Positions 1 to 7,200 of a stretch of DNA of 18,662 nucleotides are shown in pieces (position 1 is the stretch's first letter; every line of letters starts with the position of its first letter). A program made the translations under genes and the position numbers. The DNA is from Eubacteriales Family XIII. Incertae Sedis bacterium (GTDB lineage: Bacteria; Bacillota; Clostridia; Peptostreptococcales; Anaerovoracaceae): positions 1 to 18,662 of the forward strand of contig JAISZM010000160.1 of NCBI GenBank assembly GCA_031269205.1, given 5' to 3'. The notes under the pieces were generated by a model. It made no database searches. It saw only the letters and a program-made list of their open reading frames with translations, and was not told the DNA's origin.

Positions 1-533
1 GCCTCGATATTGTTCGGAAGAGGGTCGTAGTCTATCTCATCTATCTGTTTGACGACGACCTTGAAGAACGGTACCTCCTGCCCCACATCACTGATGACGC
101 CGCGGCTCACCCCCTCGACGAGCACGCGGATGGAGTCGCCGGGCAGCTTCAACATCTGCTTTATCTTTACGATACACCCGATGTCGTAGAGATCATCCTT
201 CGTCGGCAGATCCGTTTCAGCGTCACGCTGAACGGCGAGGAACACGATCTGATCGCGCACCATAGCCTTTTCGAGGGCGCTGACGGATTTCTCTCTCCCG
301 ATGTCGAAGTGCAGCACCATGTACGGAAACACCGTGAGTCCGCGCAACGGAATGAGGGGCATGACTCTCAGCCCCGTGCTGTATTCGTCCTTCTCCTCGG
401 CGGTGAGTTCCTCTATGAGTCCCTTCATGATGTCGTGATCGCCGTCCGCGCCGTCGCCCTGCAGCGCCGATTCTATCTCGTCCTGTTTTCTTTTTTTCGA
501 TCCGGTCTTTTCCTGCTTATCCTTTTCTGACAA
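1..533 (-). CDS. lon: Lon protease, N-terminal part (cut by window edge)
   Basis: This is the first ~177 codons of ATP-dependent protease La; the AAA+ and Ser-Lys protease domains lie outside the window. The visible part holds the Lon substrate-binding (LAN/PUA-like) domain, recognisable from VMPLIPLRGLTVFPYMVLHF, then EKSVSALEKAM, VAVQ-like FLAVQRDAE, IGCIVKIKQMLKLPGD and IRVLVEGVSRG. I place the start at a TTG (531-533) because GGGAG lies 8 nt upstream and the frame is open from there. The first in-frame ATG comes only at residue 36, still before the conserved domain. The TTG start gives a charged, Lys/Glu/Asp-rich leader of about 55 residues before the domain. It follows clpX by 33 nt with no terminator, so it is probably the last known gene of the tig-clpP-clpX-lon operon. 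Identity is confident; the exact start is inferred. Confidence 0.9.
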   Translation of the reverse strand, partial: MSEKDKQEKTGSKKRKQDEIESALQGDGADGDHDIMKGLIEELTAEEKDEYSTGLRVMPLIPLRGLTVFPYMVLHFDIGREKSVSALEKAMVRDQIVFLAVQRDAETDLPTKDDLYDIGCIVKIKQMLKLPGDSIRVLVEGVSRGVISDVGQEVPFFKVVVKQIDEIDYDPLPNNIE

Positions 534-566
534 TGTGTTTGCTCCCGTTATGCCTGTCCTGTAAAA

Positions 567-1934
567 CTATGAAACGTCCTTGCCTGCGGCTACAGCGGCG
601 CTTACTCCCGATTTGCGGGACTTCTTGTCCGTCAGCACGAGGGTCGGGCCTTCTCCCTTATCTATCGTACTCTCCGTGACGACGACGCGTTTGATATCGC
701 TCCGCGATGGAATCTCGTACATTATATCCGTCATGACGTGCTCGATGATGCTCCTGAGTCCACGCGCGCCCGTCTTTCGCTCCACCGCCTTTTCGGCGAG
801 CTTCACGACCGCGCCGCCTTCGAACTCAAGCTCGACGTTGTCGAGCATGAACAATTTCTTGTATTGTTTCATAAGGGAATTCTTCGGCTCGTTTATGATT
901 CGAACGAGGGCGTCTTTGCCGAGTTCGTGCAGCGTACACATGACGGGCAGTCTGCCGATGAACTCGGGGATGAGACCGTACCGGAGCAGATCCTCCGACT
1001 GGACATGTTTCAATATCTCGGCGTCGTCTCTCTTCATATCGCCGTCGGCGTCGCCGACGCCGGAGGCCTTGTACGCCGACTGCGCGATGGTCTCCTTATC
1101 ATAGGAGTTGAAGCCTATCGTCTTTTCACCGAGCCTGCGTCTGATAATCTTGTCGAGGCCGTCGAAAGCGCCTCCGCATATGAACAGGACATTCGTCGTA
1201 TCGAAGGGAATGAAGTCCATGTGCGGATGCTTGCGCCCGCCTTGCGGCGGCACGTTCGCGACCGTGCCCTCTATTATCTTCAGGAGGGCCTGCTGCACGC
1301 CCTCGCCGCTCACGTCGCGCGTTATCGACACGTTGTCCGTCTTCTTCGCTATCTTGTCTATCTCGTCGACGTAGATGATGCCCTTCTGGGCTTGCTCGAT
1401 ATTGCCATCCGCAGCCTGAATCAGCTTCAACAGTATGTTTTCCACGTCTTCTCCGACGTAGCCCGCCTCCGTCAGCGCCGTCGCGTCGGCTATCGCGAAG
1501 GGCACGTTGAATATCTTCGCGAGCGTCTGCGCCAGCAAGGTCTTGCCCGAACCCGTCGGCCCCATCATGACGATGTTGCTCTTCTGTATCTCGACGTCGT
1601 CGGCCGCGTCGTCATACAGCACCCGCTTGTAGTGGTTGTACACGGCCACGGAGAGTATCTTCTTCGCCTCGTCCTGATCTATGACGTAGTCCGAGAGCAT
1701 CTCGTATATCTCCTTCGGCTTCGGCACGTACAGCCCTTCCGCGCCGGGATAGCCGCCCGGCATATGGGGGCCGAGCTTGCCGGCGGCCTCGAGTTCATCC
1801 CGTATTATCTCGTTGCACAGACCCACGCACTCGTCGCAGATATACACATCCGAACCCGCGATAAGTCGCCTCACCTGATCCTGCGGCTTGCCGCAGAACG
1901 AACATCTCAACTGTTTACTGTCGTCGTTTGCCAT
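567..1934 (-). CDS. clpX: ATP-dependent Clp protease ATP-binding subunit ClpX
   Basis: AAA+ unfoldase that recognises tagged or misfolded proteins, unfolds them with ATP and feeds them to ClpP in the cytoplasm. Seen in the 455-residue product: N-terminal C4 zinc-binding domain (C11, C14, C33, C36), Walker A GPTGSGKT (125-132), pore-loop GYVGE (158-162), Walker B IIYVDEID (186-193), RKH loop (234-236), the IGF tripeptide (273-275) that docks on ClpP, arginine-finger region PEFIGRLP, and sensor-2 GAR near the C-terminus. A short Gly/Asp-rich insertion after the IGF loop (GVGDADGDMKRDD) makes it slightly longer than typical ClpX (about 410-430). GGGAG lies 5 nt before the ATG. It is 28 nt downstream of clpP and in the same operon, which fits its role as partner of ClpP. 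All key residues are present. Confidence 0.98.
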   Translation of the reverse strand: MANDDSKQLRCSFCGKPQDQVRRLIAGSDVYICDECVGLCNEIIRDELEAAGKLGPHMPGGYPGAEGLYVPKPKEIYEMLSDYVIDQDEAKKILSVAVYNHYKRVLYDDAADDVEIQKSNIVMMGPTGSGKTLLAQTLAKIFNVPFAIADATALTEAGYVGEDVENILLKLIQAADGNIEQAQKGIIYVDEIDKIAKKTDNVSITRDVSGEGVQQALLKIIEGTVANVPPQGGRKHPHMDFIPFDTTNVLFICGGAFDGLDKIIRRRLGEKTIGFNSYDKETIAQSAYKASGVGDADGDMKRDDAEILKHVQSEDLLRYGLIPEFIGRLPVMCTLHELGKDALVRIINEPKNSLMKQYKKLFMLDNVELEFEGGAVVKLAEKAVERKTGARGLRSIIEHVMTDIMYEIPSRSDIKRVVVTESTIDKGEGPTLVLTDKKSRKSGVSAAVAAGKDVS

Positions 1935-1962
1935 CTTAACTCCCGTATCTAACTGTATCTCA

Positions 1963-2544
1963 TCACCTTGACTCTATTACCTTGTCGATCAGACCGTAGT
2001 CCCGCGCCTGATCCGCCGTCAGAAAATTGTCACGATCCGTATCTACAGCGATGCGCTCAAGCGTCTGCCCCGTGCGTTCCGCAAGTATCCTGTTCAGCTT
2101 CTCGCGCGTCTTCACGATGTGGTCAGCGTGGATCTTGATGTCCTCCGCCTGCCCCTGTACGCCGCCGAGCGGCTGGTGTATCATGATTTCCGCGTTCGGC
2201 AACGAGAAACGCTTGCCATTCGCGCCCGCCGCGAGCAGGAAGGAACCCATGCTCGCCGCCATGCCTATACATATCGTCGAGACGTCGGGTCTGATGTACT
2301 GCATCGTATCGTATATCGCAAGTCCCGCCGACACCTGTCCGCCCGGACTGTTGATGTACATGTTGATATCTTTTTCGCCGTCCTCGGCCTCGAGGAACAA
2401 CAGCTGCGCCACGACGAGACTCGCGATGTGGTCGTCTATCGCCTCGCCGAGAAAGACTATCCGGTCCTTCAGCAGGCGAGAATATATGTCGAACGCCCTC
2501 TCGCCCTGGCCCGTCTGCTCTATAACTGTCGGAATCAATGCCAT
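1963..2544 (-). CDS. clpP: ATP-dependent Clp protease proteolytic subunit ClpP
   Basis: Serine protease subunit that forms the double-heptamer degradation chamber used by ClpX (and ClpC/ClpA where present). The 193-residue product has the usual family length. The catalytic triad is complete: Ser98 in GMAASMGS, His123 in MIHQPLGG, Asp172 in DRDNF. The YINSPGG oxyanion/handle region is also intact. The start ATG has GAGAGG 5 nt upstream, and the N-terminal ALIPTVIEQT matches the usual mature N-terminus plus a very short propeptide. It lies between tig and clpX on the same strand, a standard bacterial order. The 82-nt gap from tig holds a possible hairpin (2577-2608) that could adjust the tig:clpP ratio. 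Confidence 0.98.
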   Translation of the reverse strand: MALIPTVIEQTGQGERAFDIYSRLLKDRIVFLGEAIDDHIASLVVAQLLFLEAEDGEKDINMYINSPGGQVSAGLAIYDTMQYIRPDVSTICIGMAASMGSFLLAAGANGKRFSLPNAEIMIHQPLGGVQGQAEDIKIHADHIVKTREKLNRILAERTGQTLERIAVDTDRDNFLTADQARDYGLIDKVIESR

Positions 2545-2576
2545 GTTAACCTCTCTTTGTTCAGTAACATCCCTGC

Positions 2577-2608
2577 GGCGCTCCCGTATCCGTCCCTGGC
2601 GGAGCGCC
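2577..2608 (-). repeat. inverted repeat in the tig-clpP spacer
   Basis: GGCGCTCC (2577-2584) and GGAGCGCC (2601-2608) form a perfect 8-bp GC-rich stem with a 16-nt loop in the transcribed gap between tig and clpP. No U-run follows on the minus strand, so it is not a standard intrinsic terminator. It could act as an attenuator, an RNA-stability element or a processing site. The structure is seen; the role is inferred. Confidence 0.45.
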
Positions 2609-2626
2609 TTCGTTCACGTTATTCCC

Positions 2627-3919
2627 CTACCGCTCTTCTTCAACCACCGCGGACTCATAGATATAGTCCACGGCCTTGCGATTTCTGATGTCGTCACGTA
2701 GCGTGTCGAGCTGATCCACGCCTAGAACCTCCCTCAGGTTGTCCGCCCCCATGCCGTACATCCCGGCCATCTTCTCCAGTTCCGCGTCAACCTCATGTTC
2801 CGCCGCCTCGAAGCCCTGATCCTTCGCGATGGCGCTGATTATGAGCCTCATCTTCACGCGCTTCTCCGCGTCCCCCGTCTGCTTCTCCCGGAAGTCCTTC
2901 ACGTCCTCTCCCGTATACTTCATGTACTGTTCCATATCCATACCCTGTTGCCTGAGACGCGACTCGAACTCCTGGATCATCGAGTCCTTCTCGCTCTCTA
3001 CCATCACTTCGGGTATCTCTATATCGTTGGCCTCGTAGACGGCCTCGAGGGCCGCGTTCTTCTTCTCTGCCTCAGCGCGCCGCTCGTTCTGTTCTTCGAG
3101 TTTCGCCCTGATATCGGCCTTGAACTCGTCCAACGTATCAAATTCGCTGATGTCGGACGCAAACTCATCGTCAAGTTCCGGCAACTCCTCCGCCTTGACA
3201 CCGTTGATCTTCACAGCAAAGACCGCTTCCTGACCCGCGAGTTCATCCGCATGATACTCCTCAGGGAAGGTGACCCTGACCTCTCTCTCATCGCCGGCCT
3301 TCGCGCCGATGAGCTGATCCTCAAAACCCGGGATGAACGAACCCGAACCGAGTTTCAGGCTTTGACCTTCGGCCGCGCCACCGTCGAACGGAATCCCGTC
3401 CTTTGAACCTTTGTAATCTATGTTCACCATATCGCCGTTCTCGGCTGCGCCATCCTTGTCGACGAGGCGCGACCTCGAGCGCTGAGCTTCCTTCAAGCTT
3501 TCCTCTACGTCGTCGTCCGTGACATAATATCTGACCTCGTGTATCTTGACGCCTTCGTAGTCTTTCACCTCAAACTCAGGCGGCGTAGCGACCGTGACCG
3601 TCGCCGTGAAAGGCTCGCCCTTCGAGACCTTCGAGAACTCGATGCGCGGTTGGTCTATCGGCCTGATGTCCAGCTCCCGCAACGCCTTCGCGTAAGATGT
3701 GTTGAGAAGATCGTCGATGGCTTCTTCCATGAAAACGCCCTCTCCATAGCGCTGCTCTATGATCTTTCGCGGCACCTTACCCGGGCGGAAGCCGTCTACC
3801 GTGAACTTGCCCTTCGTCCGTTTGTAGACGTCTATCTGAGCGTCGTCAAACTCCTGCGCGTCAAACGACATATCAAATTTTACATCGTCGTTCTCTCTCG
3901 AAATATACGTTGCCTTCAT
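2627..3919 (-). CDS. tig: trigger factor (ribosome-associated chaperone, peptidyl-prolyl isomerase)
   Basis: Chaperone that binds the ribosome exit tunnel and shields nascent chains; its middle domain is an FKBP-type prolyl isomerase. The 430-residue product has the ribosome-docking signature GFRPGKVP (43-50) in the N-terminal domain. An FKBP-like domain follows at about 150-245 (GDMVNIDYKGSKDG, FIPGFEDQLIGAKAGDEREVRVTFPEEY). The rest is the long helical, Glu/Lys-rich C-terminal domain ending in an acidic tail. The ATG has AAGGAG 5 nt upstream. It is the first gene of the operon and has its own promoter at 3982-4011. Length and domain order match the family. Nothing is missing. Confidence 0.97.
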   Translation of the reverse strand: MKATYISRENDDVKFDMSFDAQEFDDAQIDVYKRTKGKFTVDGFRPGKVPRKIIEQRYGEGVFMEEAIDDLLNTSYAKALRELDIRPIDQPRIEFSKVSKGEPFTATVTVATPPEFEVKDYEGVKIHEVRYYVTDDDVEESLKEAQRSRSRLVDKDGAAENGDMVNIDYKGSKDGIPFDGGAAEGQSLKLGSGSFIPGFEDQLIGAKAGDEREVRVTFPEEYHADELAGQEAVFAVKINGVKAEELPELDDEFASDISEFDTLDEFKADIRAKLEEQNERRAEAEKKNAALEAVYEANDIEIPEVMVESEKDSMIQEFESRLRQQGMDMEQYMKYTGEDVKDFREKQTGDAEKRVKMRLIISAIAKDQGFEAAEHEVDAELEKMAGMYGMGADNLREVLGVDQLDTLRDDIRNRKAVDYIYESAVVEEER

Positions 3920-3981
3920 TCAAACTCCTTTTCCGCGTAATCGCCGCGACGCCCCGAATCGCGGGAACGCGCGATGTAACA

Positions 3982-4011
3982 AGTATACCATCAAACAAGC
4001 GTCTAAGTAAA
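3982..4011 (-). promoter_or_regulatory. sigma-70-type promoter of the tig-clpP-clpX-lon operon
   Basis: On the minus strand the -35 is TTTACT (complement of 4006-4011) and the -10 is TATACT (complement of 3982-3987), separated by 18 bp. They match the consensus at 4 of 6 and 5 of 6 positions. The predicted start, near 3975, gives a leader of about 55 nt before the tig ATG. Confidence 0.6.
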
Positions 4012-4136
4012 TACGCCGACCGAAATCGCCGGAGACAGCCGGTCGCCACGGCAAAATAGATCGCAGCCAGCCCCACATAGATAGTTGGAGTCGCCTTGGT
4101 ATTTCGCTACAGGAGGAATAATTTCGATTTTTATGG

Positions 4137-4166
4137 TTAAATCCGCACAAATGATGGTAATATATT
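4137..4166 (+). promoter_or_regulatory. weak candidate promoter for the surface-protein gene
   Basis: TTAAAT (4137-4142), an 18-bp spacer and TATATT (4161-4166) lie in an AT-rich patch upstream of the surface-protein gene. The -10 matches 5 of 6 positions but the -35 only 3 of 6. A second TATATT at 4205-4210 is an alternative -10, with no good -35. Confidence 0.3.
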
Positions 4167-4199
4167 ATACAGTGAATAGTTCAAGCTGTTTGGTTGTGA

Positions 4200-4232
4200 T
4201 CGACTATATTTTTGGCAACTGACCATAGTCGA
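4200..4232 (+). promoter_or_regulatory. inverted repeat upstream of the surface-protein start (possible operator or leader hairpin)
   Basis: TCGACTAT (4200-4207) and ATAGTCGA (4225-4232) are perfect 8-bp arms around a 17-nt loop. The right arm ends 17 nt before the AGGTGG ribosome binding site of the surface-protein gene. It could be a protein-binding operator or an mRNA hairpin affecting translation. The symmetry is seen; the role is inferred. Confidence 0.45.
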
Positions 4233-4259
4233 CGGAAGGGGATAGAGAGAGGTGGAACA

Positions 4260-7200
4260 ATGCTTCGTTCATCACGTATTATTTCTTTTATCTGCGTCAT
4301 AGTATTGGCCGTCACGGCTTTCATCGGAACCGGACTCGGATTCGAATCCGGATACGGTGCGAGTGGGCCGTACAAGGTCACGTTTCGCCAACTTTCCGTG
4401 AACGAGAAAGACGGCGTCGAATCCGGCGAGACGATATCTATCGTCTATATGGCGCTCACACAATGGGTGGACGGCGGCGATGTCGCGAAAAATCCCGGAC
4501 GCGTCAACTACGCGGGGAGCGACGCGGAAAATCAGAATTTTCTCGGGTGGTTCGAATTCAACGAATCCGACAACAATCCCTATGACTTCCATACCCCTGT
4601 CACCGGCAACATCGAATTGTTCGCGAGGTTCACGAACGATTACCTCGTCACCTTCCTCAACGGCTTCGGCGAGCCTTTTCTGACGAAGCGCGTTGAGCCG
4701 GGCGATTCGGCGGCGGCGCCGACCACCGGAGAGATGAGCCTCTTTACCGCGCCCTCCGGCCTACATTTCGACACGGGAGGCGGATGGAAGGACTCAAATG
4801 GCCAACCTTACGATTTTAACAACTCCGTAAATGGAAACATCACACTCACCCCCTCGTTGACAGACGGCATGTCGCTCGTCTATTTTCTTTCGGAGGGCAG
4901 CCAGGTACCCTTCAAACCGGTGCAGACAGGAACCTCTGTGAGCAAGCCTGATGATCCCACGCGTGAGGGCTATCTGTTCTCCTATTGGTCCACCGACAAG
5001 AATGGCGTCAATCGCTTTGATTTCTCCGACCCTATCACCAGCGATACGATGCTCTATGCCCAGTGGACGGCGGAGACGGTGGACTATACGGTCGTAGTGT
5101 GGATGGAAAAGAAGAACATTGAGGGAGACCCCGGTACGGATACGGCCAACTACGACTACGTGGCGAAATTTACGGGAACGGCGAAGGCGGGATCTCCGAT
5201 GGACGCAAACGTGGCAAACGCGCGGTCTATTGTCGCGTCCTCGCCGTATACTCCTCCGTCATGGAGCGAATACGGATTCGCGAAATCATCGAGTGAAACC
5301 GTACTAGGCAACGGCGCGACCGTGCTCAACGTCTATTACAAACGCGTGGTCTATACCTTATATTTCACCCCTTATAACGCGAGTTACGGATTTTCTGATA
5401 CCGCAAACGCCACGATGACGATCGACGGCGTCGCGTATACGAACGCAAAGAGATACAGCTTTCAAGCGAAATACGAGCAGGACGTCTCGGCGGTCTGGCC
5501 CGTGCTGCCACTCGCCCGGATCACCGCTCCGGCCGGCAAACTGTTCTTTCAGGGCTGGAAGTCGCCTGATGTGAGTACCACGTTTGTCTCAAGGGTGATC
5601 ACCATATCTTTGGACATCCTGCCCAGGTCGGGGAAAACGCAGACATTCGCGGCAAACTGGCTCGCTACCGGAGTGAATGTGAACCTCAACTATATGTTCG
5701 AAACGCCCGACGGGGAAAACATGCCGGGGGCGGTCAGCTATAACGGAAGATATTACGTACGGGATGAGACTTACTCGCAGACCGTATTCAGCCCGGGCAA
5801 CCCTTTCTCGTTAAAAGAGATAAAGGGAATGTCGCCTCAGACATCCAATGCGCTGCAGAAAACATCCACCGGATTCGGGACTCCGACGGTCAAGGCGCTA
5901 ACGGATCAATACCTGTTTTATAACCGCATCAGATACACGATAAGTCTCGATTCTCAGGGGGGCAGTCCTGTGACCATCATGGCGCGCGACGGCTTTCTGC
6001 CCGGCGCGGCGCTCGCGCCGTACCAACCGGACGACCCCAAATGGACAGGTTATGAGTTCGACGGATGGTACAAAGAGCTTGATTACACGACGCGCTTTGA
6101 TTTCAAAACGGAAACGATGCCCGACTCCAACCTCATCCTGTACGCCAAGTGGCTGAAGAGTCCGTACACGGTATCGGTCTACGACGGACTTGCAAACTCG
6201 AACTTGCTCGGAACCTACAAACGCGCCGCAAACGAATATATCGGGGATCCTGAAACCGCGCTAGCCGCGGCGGGACCCGCGGTCTCTTATAAGACAGGCG
6301 TCGTCTACTCGGGCAGGGGTGAGTTCGTAGGCTGGGTCATACCGCTCGGCCCGGGGGAGAAAACTCCCCTCTCGACCGAACTTCCCGTCACCGAAAACAT
6401 CTCCGTCTATGCGGACTGGAAGCCGCAGACTTTCACCGTCGCCTACGAGGAGGGTAACGCGGCGCCGGGAGGAAGGACGCCGACGGATGCCGCGGCCTAC
6501 CAACGCGGAGCGGAAGCCCGTGTGCTCGAACCCTTCGATTCCGGTAGCGGAGGCGGCGGCGACCTTGTCGCTCCGGACGGCAAGATATTTACGGGCTGGA
6601 CGGACGAAAGCGGACGAGTACATCACCCGGGTGAAATGATATTGGTGACCAAGGATATCACCTTGACGGCGACCTACGAGGTACTCGATAAGGTAGCCGT
6701 CTATGTGTATCACATCAACTATCCCGCCGACGCTGTGGACAGTTCGGGCGTAGCTATCACCGATCCGGGCAACCTTAAACAGTACGTGTGGCAGAACGAA
6801 GAATTCCCGGTGATAAGTTATCTCGCCTACGCGCCGACGCCGGAACCCGAGGGATACCGTTTTGTGGGATGGGCGACGAGCGAAGCGCGTGCGGCCGCCG
6901 GAAATGTGGACTACGAAGGCGGCTCCCGCGCGATGTCCGGGGATTCGGATGATCCCTACGATATGTGGGCCGTCTGGACGAAATACCTTCCGGTCGCCTT
7001 CGAGTCGGGCATTGAGGGCTTCATGGATTCCGGGATGAGCCGGGTCTTATATCAAGTGCCGGGCGGCTCTTCTCTGAGAACTCAGAATATGGCCGTCCCT
7101 TCCGTCACGGCGCGCGAAGGATATGACTTCGTCGGATGGCAACGTTCCACCGACGGCCAAACCGTAGATGCGGCCGGGATAAACGACGCCGCCGTGACCG

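Larger units (their letters stand above)
3920..4259. other. divergent intergenic region between tig and the surface-protein gene
   Basis: This 340-nt non-coding stretch separates two divergent genes. The left third carries the tig promoter. The right half turns AT-rich (about 4125-4215), contains an isolated AGGAGG at 4111-4116, a weak candidate plus-strand promoter and an 8-bp inverted repeat just before the surface-protein ribosome binding site. I found neither a CIRCE element nor a CtsR-type direct repeat, the common controllers of clp operons in Gram-positive bacteria. Confidence 0.6.

Noticed and set aside
738..1952. 404-codon open frame on the plus strand opposite clpX
   Set aside because: It is a shadow frame. 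clpX on the minus strand has all family motifs, and the antisense product is Arg/Leu-rich with no recognisable domain.
3920..4140. CIRCE or CtsR heat-shock operator upstream of tig
   Set aside because: No TTAGCACTC/GAGTGCTAA pair and no GGTCAAA direct repeat were found on either strand by reading.
4111..4222. AGGAGG at 4111 followed by a 29-codon open frame from ATG 4133
   Set aside because: The spacing from AGGAGG to the ATG is 16 nt, too long. The peptide has no features, and the frame overlaps the candidate promoter and inverted repeat.
4212..4259. Upstream TTG extension of the surface-protein gene
   Set aside because: It would put 16 charged residues before the signal peptide, has no ribosome binding site and overlaps the inverted repeat. 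ATG 4260 has a good site.
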